DNA of 64,000 nt. Source: Hymenobacter swuensis DY53. Lineage in GTDB: Bacteria > Bacteroidota > Bacteroidia > Cytophagales > Hymenobacteraceae. Position numbers and translations under genes: made by a program. The notes under the pieces are model-generated. The model saw only the letters and a program-made list of their open reading frames with translations. It was not told where the DNA came from and searched no databases. The number at the start of each line of letters is the position of its first letter. The first letter of the stretch is position 1. This document shows positions 33,120 through 40,783 of the stretch, in pieces. The DNA is taken from contig NZ_CP007145.1 of assembly GCF_000576555.1 (NCBI RefSeq), positions 1,178,001-1,242,000 on the forward strand, given 5' to 3'.

Positions 33120-34496
33120 TCAGAACTTTACCGGTCCACGCCGGATAAACTGCCCATAGCCGCGCTCAACCTTGGTTTCGCCAGCGTCCACGGCCACCTG
33201 GCCGCGCAGCAGTACGGTGGTGATTTTACCGGTCAGCTCGCGGCCTTCGTAGGCCGAGTAGTCGACGTTCATGTGGTGGGTTTCGGCCGAAATGGTGTGC
33301 TTCTTTTTGGGGTCGAATAGCACCAGATCCGCGTCTGCCCCGATGCTGATGGTGCCTTTGCGCGGAAACATGCCGAAGATTTTGGCCGCGTTGGTGCTGG
33401 TCACTTCCACGAACTTCTGTGGGCTGATGCGGCCCTGCATCACGCCTTCCGAAAACAGCAGCTCCATGCGGTGCTCAATGGCCGGGTGCCCGTTTGGAAT
33501 CCGGGAGAAGTCGTCGGCCCCTAGTTGTTTCTGCTCCAACATAAACGGGCAATGGTCGGTGCCTACTACCTGTACCAGGCCTTGGTTGATGCCGGCCCAA
33601 AGCGTATCCTGGTCTTTTTTCTCCCGTAACGGCGGCGACATCACCCACTTGGCCCCCTCAAAATCATCCCGGTACACTGAAGCGTCGAGGAGCAGATACT
33701 GAATGCAGGTTTCCACCAGCACGCGCTGGTTTCGCTCGGTGGCGCGGCGTACCTGGTTGAGCGCGCCCTCGCAGGTGAGGTGCACGATGTAGGCATGCAC
33801 GCCCGTGTAGTTGGCAATATCACAGAAGCGGCCGGAAGCTTCGGCTTCGGTTACTTCGGGCTGGGAGAGGTAGTGGTAGCGGGGCGTGAGCTTGCCAGCG
33901 GCGCGGTGCTGGGCAATGAGCGTGTCAATCAGGTCGCCGTTGGTGGCGTGAGCCGTCACCAGGCCGCCGTGCTTCTTCACCTCCTGCATCAGGCCCACCA
34001 TCTGCGCGTCGTCAATCATAAGCGCGCCCTTGTAGGCCATGAAGGTTTTAAAGGACGTAATGCCCTCAACCACCATATCCTTGATTTCCTCCTTGGTGCT
34101 CGGGTTGAAATCCGTGACGGCCATGTGGAAGGAGTAGTCGCCCACCGCTGTACCGGTGGCCCGGCCTTGCCATTCGGTAAGCGCCTCCCGCAGGCTGTGG
34201 CCCTGCTTCTGCAACACAAAGTCAATAACCGTAGTGGTGCCGCCGTGCAGGGCGGCGCGGGTGCCGGTTTCGTGCGTGTCGGAGCTGAAGGTACCCATGA
34301 ATGGCATATCCAGGTGTACATGCGGATCGATGCCGCCGGGCATTACCAGCTTGCCGGTAGCATCAATGGTTTCATCGGCCTGCACCGACAGATTTTTGCC
34401 GATGGCCACAATGATTTCGCCCTCCACCAGAATGTCGCACACGCTGTCGGAGTCAGCAGTTATTACCCGGCCGTTTTTTACCAGTAGAGTCGCCAT
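33120..34496 (-). CDS. hydA: dihydropyrimidinase
   Basis: This 458-residue cyclic amidohydrolase opens dihydrouracil or dihydrothymine to the N-carbamoyl beta-amino acid. Metal ligands appear in VMPGGIDPHVHLDMPFMGTF. The carbamylated Lys sits in GITSFKTFMAYKGALMIDD, a His in GLVTAHATNGD, and the catalytic Asp in VVGTDHCPFMLEQK. The ATG at 34496 starts MATLLVKNGRVITADS. A TTG one codon upstream is less likely. About 140 nt separate it from the aminotransferase gene, with an AT-rich stretch that could hold its own promoter (TATCTTTT). Confidence 0.95.
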   Translation of the reverse strand: MATLLVKNGRVITADSDSVCDILVEGEIIVAIGKNLSVQADETIDATGKLVMPGGIDPHVHLDMPFMGTFSSDTHETGTRAALHGGTTTVIDFVLQKQGHSLREALTEWQGRATGTAVGDYSFHMAVTDFNPSTKEEIKDMVVEGITSFKTFMAYKGALMIDDAQMVGLMQEVKKHGGLVTAHATNGDLIDTLIAQHRAAGKLTPRYHYLSQPEVTEAEASGRFCDIANYTGVHAYIVHLTCEGALNQVRRATERNQRVLVETCIQYLLLDASVYRDDFEGAKWVMSPPLREKKDQDTLWAGINQGLVQVVGTDHCPFMLEQKQLGADDFSRIPNGHPAIEHRMELLFSEGVMQGRISPQKFVEVTSTNAAKIFGMFPRKGTISIGADADLVLFDPKKKHTISAETHHMNVDYSAYEGRELTGKITTVLLRGQVAVDAGETKVERGYGQFIRRGPVKF

Positions 34497-34634
34497 CAAA
34501 ACGTTTGATTATTAGTGTATTGCAAGGAAAAAAGATACGAATTGCCGGGCAAAAACCGCGTTGCAAAAGCAAAAAGAATAGCTGAACTCGCCTGCTGACG
34601 AGCCGGAAAACCAGGCAGAAAATAGGAGCAACGC

Positions 34635-35987
34635 CTAGTAGGTGTGGGCGTCGGCTATGCGCAGGGCTTCGCTGATGATGGCCAGACCTTCATCCAGCTC
34701 GTCGCGGGTGATGTTGAGGGGTGGGGCAATGAAAATGTAGTTCCAGCGCACAAAAGTGTACATGCCCAGCTCCCGGATTTTGGCCGCCACCTGGTTCATA
34801 ACTTCCATTTGTGAGGGAGCGGCGTTCCAGGGGGCCATGGGCTCTCTGGTGTCCCGGTTCTTCACCAGCTCCAGGCAGCCGAAAAGGCCTGTATTGCGCC
34901 AGTCGCCGATGCTGGGGTGCTCACCCATCAGGTCGCAGATGCGGGCATCCAGGTAGCGGCCCAGCTCCCGCACATTCTCCAGCATGTTTTCTTCCTCGTA
35001 GATATCGAGCACGGCCACGGCGGCGGCGCAGGATACGGGGTGAGCCGAGTAGGTGAGACCCAGCGGTAACGGCCGCTCATCGAAGTAGTGGGCAATCTGC
35101 TCATCCACCATCACTGCGCCCAGGGGCAGGTAGCCGGCCGTGATGCCCTTGGCCATGCACATTAGATCCACTTTCACGCCGTGGTGGTCGGAGCCGAACC
35201 ACTTGCCAGTGCGCCCGAAGCCCGACATTACTTCGTCGGCAATGAGCAGAATGCCGTGTTTGTCGCAGATTTCGCGCACCCGCTGCCAGTAGCTGGGCGG
35301 ATACTTAATGCAGCCTGAGGTGCCCGATTCTCCCTCTAGGATAACGGCCGCCACGCTGCCTGGATTCTCGTAGCCGATGATGCGTTCCATGGCGGCGGCA
35401 GCTCGCTCGGCGCATTCCTCGGGCGTGCTGCTATACCAGGGGCAACGGTAGAAATAGGGGTTTTCAACGTGCACCGTGCCAGGCATAGCCTGCGAGTCGA
35501 CGGCGAATTTGCGCGGGTCGCCGCCCACGCTGATGGCCCCGTACGACGCGCCGTGAAACGACTGGTACAGCGACACAATCTTGTGGCGGCCGGTGTACAC
35601 GCGGGCCAGCTTCACGGCATTTTCAATGGCCTCGGCCCCGCCCAGAGTGAAAAAGGCTTTGGTGAGATTGGGCGCGGTGATGTCGGCCAGGCGGCGGCCC
35701 AAGTCGCCGCGGGCCTTGGTAATCATGCCGGGGTACACGTAGCTCAGCTCCCGCATTTGGGCGGCCACGGCCTCGGTTACCTTCTGGTTGCCGTGGCCGA
35801 TGTTCACGTTCATCAGCTGCGAGGAAAAGTCGATGTAGCGCTTGCCGTCCCGGTCCCAGAGGTACACGCCTTCGGCCCGTCCCGCGCTAATTGGGTTCAG
35901 CCCCGCCTGCTTCGACCACGAAAACAGCGTGTGGTCGAGGTTGTCCTGCAGAATCTGCTGCTTATCTGTGTCGAAGGTGGTTTCCAT
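34635..35987 (-). CDS. class III aminotransferase, probable beta-alanine:pyruvate (omega-amino acid) type
   Basis: This 450-residue PLP enzyme has the subgroup III order: YIDFSSQLMNVNIGHGNQKV, the active-site segment TLGGAEAIENAVKLAR, HGASYGAISVGGDPR, LIADEVMSGFGRTGKWFG (the Asp that contacts PLP), MCMAKGITAGYLPLGAVMVD (Schiff-base Lys) and YSAHPVSCAAAVAVLDI. Its place in the pyrimidine cluster argues that it transaminates beta-alanine or beta-aminoisobutyrate to malonate or methylmalonate semialdehyde. That product is the substrate of the dehydrogenase encoded upstream. Taurine- or putrescine-type activity remains possible. Confidence 0.85.
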   Translation of the reverse strand: METTFDTDKQQILQDNLDHTLFSWSKQAGLNPISAGRAEGVYLWDRDGKRYIDFSSQLMNVNIGHGNQKVTEAVAAQMRELSYVYPGMITKARGDLGRRLADITAPNLTKAFFTLGGAEAIENAVKLARVYTGRHKIVSLYQSFHGASYGAISVGGDPRKFAVDSQAMPGTVHVENPYFYRCPWYSSTPEECAERAAAAMERIIGYENPGSVAAVILEGESGTSGCIKYPPSYWQRVREICDKHGILLIADEVMSGFGRTGKWFGSDHHGVKVDLMCMAKGITAGYLPLGAVMVDEQIAHYFDERPLPLGLTYSAHPVSCAAAVAVLDIYEEENMLENVRELGRYLDARICDLMGEHPSIGDWRNTGLFGCLELVKNRDTREPMAPWNAAPSQMEVMNQVAAKIRELGMYTFVRWNYIFIAPPLNITRDELDEGLAIISEALRIADAHTY

Positions 35988-36035
35988 AGGGCATGAGGGC
36001 GTGGCTAGATTGAGAGTGCTTCCGGAAAAATATGG

Positions 36036-36161
36036 CTAAATATTCTCAGGGTAATGGGTGCTGAATGTGACTTCTTGTACGCCTAGTTTACTGCACAGCC
36101 GGTTGAAGGCTTCCTCCGTCAATGGCCCGTAAACCGGCTGATTTTGGGAGTCGCTTTTCGT
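36036..36161 (-). pseudogene. 3' part of a DUF3997-like gene cut off by an in-frame TGA
   Basis: Directly after the TGA of the 36162-36452 gene the same frame continues without interruption for 41 codons to a TAG at 36036. It reads coherent protein, including QPVYGPLTEEAFNRLC and KLGVQEVTFS. The VYGPLT(x)EEF pattern is the C-terminal signature I associate with DUF3997 proteins. This suggests that a nonsense change split one gene of about 138 codons. Confidence 0.55.
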
Positions 36162-36452
36162 TCATTTGATAAGATAGTAGTGCGTTATTGACTCCAGAAC
36201 TTCACTGTCGAATTCACCGGCTACTGGGTGCTGTTTTGCAAATAGGTATTCTGAATTATAGCCTACGGCAGCCACATAAGCCGGTACTATTTCTTCTGTA
36301 TTATAAAGGGCACGGTGTGCATGCAAGTCTATCCAAGTAACATCATAGTTATCTACAACATGGTCAGTGCCGTTATCGAACAGGCCAAAGCAACCCGATG
36401 AAAGTAAGCAGACCGTAGCAAAAATGCTGGTGTGCCAACGCGTACTATTCAT
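36162..36452 (-). CDS. small lipoprotein, DUF3997-like, probably truncated by a nonsense codon (96 aa)
   Basis: The N-terminus has a lipoprotein signal (SIFATVCLLSSGCFG, Cys21). The mature part (NYDVTWIDLHAHRALY, YNSEYLFAKQHPVAGE, ESITHYYLIK) has the strand layout of small DUF3997-type lipoproteins of unknown function. The frame continues past the TGA as listed separately. The gene begins 1 nt after the stop of the dehydrogenase gene and lies inside the pyrimidine cluster. It is visibly more AT-rich than its neighbours, which hints at insertion from elsewhere. Confidence 0.6.
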   Translation of the reverse strand: MNSTRWHTSIFATVCLLSSGCFGLFDNGTDHVVDNYDVTWIDLHAHRALYNTEEIVPAYVAAVGYNSEYLFAKQHPVAGEFDSEVLESITHYYLIK

Positions 36453-36453
36453 C

Positions 36454-37926
36454 CTAGCTCATCCAGTTGGTGCGCGACTCGGGGTTCCACTTGGTGGTTA
36501 CTTTCTTCATCTGGGTCCAGAATTCGATGGAGCTTTTGCCGGTGATGTCGCAGGCCCCGAATTTCGACTCGTTCCAGCCGCCGAAGGAGAATGGCTCCCG
36601 GGGCACGGGCACGCCGATATTTACGCCAATCATGCCGGCCGAGGCGTTTTCCATCACGTAGCGGGCCAGACCGCCGCTTTGAGTAAACACAGCGGCGGCG
36701 TTACCATAATTGGAGGCGTTTTCAATGCATAGCGCCTCCTCCAGCGTGTTGGTGCGCATAATGGCCAGTACCGGCCCGAAGACTTCCTCACTGGCAATAG
36801 CCATATCGGGCGTCACGTAGTCGATGACGGTGGGGCCCACGTAGTAGCCGTTTTCGTGGCCTGCTACGGTGGGGTTGCGGCCATCCAGCAATACGGTGGC
36901 GCCGGCCTGCTCGGCTTCGGTGATGTAGCGTTCAATCCGCTCCTTGGCCTGCCGGCTTATAACGGAGCCCAGGTTCTGGCCGGGCACAATCTTGCGGGCT
37001 TCTTCCACCAGCTTGCTGATGATGTGGTCTACGGAGCCCACGGCCACCATAGCTGAGCCCGCCATGCACCGCTGCCCCGCGCACCCCGACATGGAGGCGG
37101 CCACGTTGGAAGCCGTCATATCCGCGTGGGCATCGGGCAACACCAGCAGGTGATTTTTAGCGCCGCCAAGGGCCACGCACCGCTTCAGGTTGGCGGTGGC
37201 CCGGCGGTACACCACCTGGGCAATGCGCGTGGAGCCCACAAACGACACGGCCTGAATAGCGGGATGATCGCAGATGGCTTCCACGATTTCCCTGTCGCCA
37301 TTCACCACATTGAGCACGCCGTCGGGGAGGCCGGCTTCTTTCAGCAGCTCCGCGATGCGCATAGCACTCAGCGGCACTAATTCCGAAGGCTTTAGGATCA
37401 TGCAATTGCCTAACACAAGAGCGTTCGGGATGGTCCAGTGCGGCACCATGTTGGGGAAGTTGAACGGGGCAATAGAGGCCACCACGCCCAACGGCCGCTT
37501 CTCGATGCGGCATTCTACGCCTTTGCTGACTTCCATTACCTCGCCCGCAACCAGCTGCGGCAGGGAGCAGGCAAATTCGGTTAGCTCAATAGCTTTTTCC
37601 ACTTCCGCCCGGGCCTCATCCAGCGTCTTGCCGTTTTCCTGGTGCACCAGCTCCGATAGCTCGGCCATGTGCCGCTCCAGCAGGGCTTTGTAGCGGTAAA
37701 ATACCTGTACCCGCTCCTTAATCGGCGTGGCCGACCAGGCCGGGAATGCCGCTGTGGCCGCCTGGACGGCCGTATCCAGTGCCACCGCGCCCGAAAGTGG
37801 CATTTCGGCCAGCACCTCACCCGTCAGGGGGCTCTCCACCGAGAGAGTGTTGGCAGTTTCGGTATCGACAAACTGACCGGCGACGTAGTTGCGGACAACC
37901 GGGTATTTTACAGTTTCTGCCTCCAT
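36454..37926 (-). CDS. iolA: CoA-acylating (methyl)malonate-semialdehyde dehydrogenase
   Basis: This 490-residue aldehyde-dehydrogenase-fold enzyme has the family marks ASIAPFNFPNMVPHWTIPNAL and SFVGSTRIAQVVYRRA, the catalytic Cys in SMSGCAGQRCMAGSAMVAVG, and PREPFSFGGWNESKFG at the end. The Arg-rich CoA-acylating subgroup (MmsA/IolA) converts malonate or methylmalonate semialdehyde plus NAD and CoA to acetyl- or propionyl-CoA and CO2. It is first in the minus-strand order of the cluster and supplies the last step of uracil or thymine breakdown. Confidence 0.93.
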   Translation of the reverse strand: MEAETVKYPVVRNYVAGQFVDTETANTLSVESPLTGEVLAEMPLSGAVALDTAVQAATAAFPAWSATPIKERVQVFYRYKALLERHMAELSELVHQENGKTLDEARAEVEKAIELTEFACSLPQLVAGEVMEVSKGVECRIEKRPLGVVASIAPFNFPNMVPHWTIPNALVLGNCMILKPSELVPLSAMRIAELLKEAGLPDGVLNVVNGDREIVEAICDHPAIQAVSFVGSTRIAQVVYRRATANLKRCVALGGAKNHLLVLPDAHADMTASNVAASMSGCAGQRCMAGSAMVAVGSVDHIISKLVEEARKIVPGQNLGSVISRQAKERIERYITEAEQAGATVLLDGRNPTVAGHENGYYVGPTVIDYVTPDMAIASEEVFGPVLAIMRTNTLEEALCIENASNYGNAAAVFTQSGGLARYVMENASAGMIGVNIGVPVPREPFSFGGWNESKFGACDITGKSSIEFWTQMKKVTTKWNPESRTNWMS

Positions 37927-38165
37927 GTTACGGAATTGTTAAGTGTCCGCAAGTAATGGCTTTTTCCAGAACAACCTACGGACCACTGGAATTTTATACT
38001 CTTCCAAAAGAAATATACCACTTTATAAGCAGCTGAAAAATAGGCTGCACATAGCGGAGTAGTTTGATAACATACTACGCTGCGCTAAGCAAGCCCGAGC
38101 ACCCCAACACCACCGACTGGTTGATCGACAAGCTTTAATGCCTGTTGGGGCTGGGCGGAATAGTG

Positions 38166-39131
38166 CTATTGCAGGTTGGTGGTGCGCGGTAGGAAATTTC
38201 GGATGGTTTGTTCCCACAAGGCTCTGTGCCGTCGCCAGTACGGCTCGTGGCCGGAGCGTGCGAAATCCTGCCGCCGTTTAGAGCCGGCCAGGGCCGCGAA
38301 AATGGCATCGGTTTCGGCGCGGGTGACGCGTGGGTCAGCCTCACCCCACAGCAGCAGGGTGGGCGTGGTGACGTGGGCGGCATAGCGGGTAGCGTCGAGG
38401 TCGAAGGCCCAGAAGTCGTTTTCTATACCGCCCCAGAATACCAGCAGGTTGGCCATCGGGAAGGAAGGCACGTGCATGGAGCGGAAGCGGCTCTGCGCGG
38501 TTTCCAGCATGGAGCCGTATGGACATTCCAGCACGTTAGCCGTTGGCCGGACGCCCAACTCGGCCTCGGCCCGCAACGTAGCCACGGCCCCCATGGAGTT
38601 GGCGTACACGAACACCGGGCCGCCCCGGCGCTGCAGCCAGCGCACTACCGTGGCTACGTCAGCCGCTTCGTGGTGGCCTACGGTGCACACATTGCCCGCG
38701 GAGCCGCCGTTGCCGGCAAAATCGGTGAGCAGTATGCTGTAGCCGAGGCGACGGAAATGCGCGGCTTCCGTCAGGAGCTTGCCTTTAGAGCTGGTGTAGC
38801 CATGAAACAGTGCTACCGTGCCGCGCGGGTGCGCTAACGGCCCGTACCAGCACTCCAGACGGCCGTTAGGGCTGTGCAGGTGTAGCGTGGCGTACGGAAA
38901 CGCGGGCCGCTGCCGGTTGACGGGCTTGGGGTTTTCGATGCCGGTGAGCAGCACCCACAGCTTTTGCCCGGGCGTCAGCTGCTCGGGGTTATCGGTATGC
39001 GTCCCGGCCTCCGTGGTGAAATGCGTGAAGCGCCAGGCATGGAAGGCGGCTACCACGTTCAGGCCCGCAAACACCACGGCCGCCAGCACGAGGGTGCGGC
39101 GGCCGTAGCGGAAGAGTGGTTGGCTACGCAT
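38166..39131 (-). CDS. alpha/beta hydrolase, membrane-anchored or exported
   Basis: This 321-residue protein has an N-terminal hydrophobic helix (TLVLAAVVFAGLNVVAAF) followed by a serine hydrolase domain. The segments are GTVALFHGYTSSKGKLL (oxyanion His-Gly), the nucleophile elbow VYANSMGAVATLRA (Ser in N-S-M-G), LLLWGEADPRVTRAE (acid region) and FARSGHEPYWRRH (catalytic His). Its substrate is unknown. The ATG shares one base with the TAA of rluE (TAATG), so it is probably translated by coupling to that gene. Confidence 0.85.
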   Translation of the reverse strand: MRSQPLFRYGRRTLVLAAVVFAGLNVVAAFHAWRFTHFTTEAGTHTDNPEQLTPGQKLWVLLTGIENPKPVNRQRPAFPYATLHLHSPNGRLECWYGPLAHPRGTVALFHGYTSSKGKLLTEAAHFRRLGYSILLTDFAGNGGSAGNVCTVGHHEAADVATVVRWLQRRGGPVFVYANSMGAVATLRAEAELGVRPTANVLECPYGSMLETAQSRFRSMHVPSFPMANLLVFWGGIENDFWAFDLDATRYAAHVTTPTLLLWGEADPRVTRAETDAIFAALAGSKRRQDFARSGHEPYWRRHRALWEQTIRNFLPRTTNLQ

Positions 39132-40084
39132 TAGCCGCGCCCGGGGCGTTTGCCACCCGTCGGGCCGGATTTGCGGCCAGGGCTGCTTGGGCGCCCACCC
39201 GGCGCGGCCGGGCCCCGCCCGGCCGGCTTGGCTCCGGGCTTGCGACCCGCGCCACCCGTTGCCGCGGGCCGGCCGCCGCTTTTGCCACCGGCCGGCTTGG
39301 GCGTGAAGAAGCCCGTGCCCGCCGTGCGGCCCGCGCCCCGGCTGCCGGCGGCGCGTTTGGTGCCTTCGGGGGCGGGTTTGGCGGAGTTGCTGCGGTTGAA
39401 GCCGCCCGTGGGAGCCGGTTTGGCGTTGGCTGGCCGGATGCCGCCGGGCCAGTACTCGGAGCCTTTATTGGGCGTTTTGAAGGTGCCGGCGGCGGCCGTT
39501 TGGGCGGCCATGTCCTCGGTGAGGGCGGCTACTTCCTTTTCCGTCAGCTCGCGCCACTGGCCGGGCTGGAGGTCGGCCACTTGCAGGTCGGCCAGCTGCA
39601 CGCGCACCAGGCGCAAGGTGGGGAAGCCCACGGCCGCCGTCATCTTGCGCACCTGCCGGTTCATGCCCTGCGAAATCCGGATCTGGACCCAACTGGTGGG
39701 AATGGCGGCCCGGAAACGCACTGGCTTGCTCCGTTCCCAGAGTTGGGGCGCGTCGGGCAGCAGTTCCACCTCAGCGGGGCTGGTGAAACCGGTTTTCAGG
39801 TCCACACCGCGCCGCAGGTTTTCCAGGGCCTCCTCGGTGGGTACGCCTTCTACCTGCACCCAGTAGGTTTTCGGCACTTTGAAGCGGGGCTCCGACAGGC
39901 GGTGCTGGAGCTGTTTGTCATCGGTGAGCAGCACCAGGCCTTCGGAGTCGTAATCGAGGCGGCCGACGGGGTAGATGTTTGGAACATCCACGAAATCCTT
40001 AAGGGTTTGCCGGCCGGTTTCGTCGGTAAACTGGGTGAGGACTTCGTAGGGTTTGTTGAGCAGAACGTAGCGCATGCGAATCAT
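39131..40084 (-). CDS. rluE: 23S rRNA pseudouridine synthase RluE-type, with a basic low-complexity tail
   Basis: This 317-residue protein has a catalytic domain of the RsuA/RluE family at about residues 4-200: RYVLLNKPYEVLTQFTDETG, VGRLDYDSEGLVLLTDDKQL (catalytic Asp) and SQGMNRQVRKMTAAVGFPTL. E. coli RluE modifies U2457 of 23S rRNA. Residues 215-317 are a Gly/Pro/Ala/Lys/Arg-rich disordered tail, which makes the protein about 100 residues longer than the usual enzyme. The tail may bind RNA or ribosome (inference). Two in-frame ATGs at the start differ by three residues. It is coupled to the downstream hydrolase. Confidence 0.9.
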   Translation of the reverse strand: MIRMRYVLLNKPYEVLTQFTDETGRQTLKDFVDVPNIYPVGRLDYDSEGLVLLTDDKQLQHRLSEPRFKVPKTYWVQVEGVPTEEALENLRRGVDLKTGFTSPAEVELLPDAPQLWERSKPVRFRAAIPTSWVQIRISQGMNRQVRKMTAAVGFPTLRLVRVQLADLQVADLQPGQWRELTEKEVAALTEDMAAQTAAAGTFKTPNKGSEYWPGGIRPANAKPAPTGGFNRSNSAKPAPEGTKRAAGSRGAGRTAGTGFFTPKPAGGKSGGRPAATGGAGRKPGAKPAGRGPAAPGGRPSSPGRKSGPTGGKRPGRG

Positions 40085-40115
40085 GAGCGTTGCCGCCCAG
40101 CAAAAAAGTAGACGG

Positions 40116-40123
40116 CAAAGGTA
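40116..40123 (-). promoter_or_regulatory. TAnnTTTG promoter box of rluE
   Basis: The minus strand reads TACCTTTG, ending 31 nt before the rluE ATG and 4 nt past the stop of the preceding lipoprotein gene. Confidence 0.55.
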
Positions 40124-40126
40124 CGG

Positions 40127-40528
40127 TTACTTTGGCAGCCGTTTCAGCCGGATGCTTTCAGCAATGAGCATGCGCACTACGCCGTTGGGGCGCACCACGT
40201 ATTCGCCGCTGTCCACCACCTTCACGCCGTTGCGCATTTCGTCCCGGTAATCGTGGTACACCAGTGTGCCGATGCGCACCGAATCGGCAGGGGTAGGGGC
40301 GGGCGGTGCGGGCTGCCCGTTGATGCGGGCCAGTTGGGCCAGGTACAGCAGCGAGTCGCGGCGGGTGTAGGGCTGGTAGCGGAACTTGCCGGGGAAGTAG
40401 TTTTTGGGGTCTGACACCCGGTCGCGCACAAAATCCTGCACCGCCAGCTCCCGCAGCTTCTCCGGTGATTTGGCGCAGCCTAGCAGCAATAGCGTGGCAG
40501 TAAGCAGGGGAAAGGAAAAACGCTTCAT
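40127..40528 (-). CDS. lipoprotein, hypothetical (133 aa)
   Basis: The N-terminus MKRFSFPLLTATLLLLGC is a lipoprotein signal (Cys18). The mature part contains KLRELAVQDFVRDRVSDPKN and SLLYLAQLARINGQPAPPAP, followed by VYHDYRDEMRNGVKVVDSGE. A Pro/Ala linker lies at 72-82. It resembles small lipoproteins with a conserved VLIAxS-type tail, but I do not recognise a family. A good TAnnTTTG box lies 50 nt upstream. It sits in the same direction as rluE, 43 nt apart. Confidence 0.7.
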   Translation of the reverse strand: MKRFSFPLLTATLLLLGCAKSPEKLRELAVQDFVRDRVSDPKNYFPGKFRYQPYTRRDSLLYLAQLARINGQPAPPAPTPADSVRIGTLVYHDYRDEMRNGVKVVDSGEYVVRPNGVVRMLIAESIRLKRLPK

Positions 40529-40578
40529 GGAAGTAAAAGCAAGATGAAATCTGGTTGTTGAGGCCGCTCAGAAAGCAG

Positions 40579-40586
40579 CAAAAGTA
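40579..40586 (-). promoter_or_regulatory. TAnnTTTG promoter box of the 40127-40528 lipoprotein gene
   Basis: The minus strand reads TACTTTTG, 50 nt before the start codon. No convincing -33 element. Confidence 0.5.
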
Positions 40587-40650
40587 TGCTGGCAGCTAAG
40601 CTGCACGAGTCGGGTAAGGAGCCAGGGAAACGACAGGCAGAGCGGAATCA

Positions 40651-40765
40651 GAGCGTGTCTATCATGCTTCGGCTCCGCTCAGCATGACGTTCTTTTTTAA
40701 TTCATCAGCGCCACACTTGGCAACGTCAGCATGCAAGATTCCTCGCTGCACTCGGAATGACATTT
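40651..40765. repeat. dispersed repeat pieces between a lipoprotein gene and the VWA-like gene
   Basis: Two half-elements lie here: CTCAGCATGACGTTCTTTT (40677-40695), the right arm of family A, and AACGTCAGCATGCAAGATTC plus CTCGGAATGACATTTT (40721-40765). Neither has its full partner arm close by, so they look like decayed or truncated copies. Confidence 0.55.
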
Positions 40766-40783
40766 TGTTGTTCGGCTTTACGC

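Noticed and set aside
38052..38111. Short coherent stretch (SKPEHPNTTDWLIDKL then stop) on the plus strand between the hydrolase and dehydrogenase genes
   Set aside because: It looks like a protein C-terminus and might be a gene remnant, but the frame is open for only 18 codons upstream and no start or homologous body is present.
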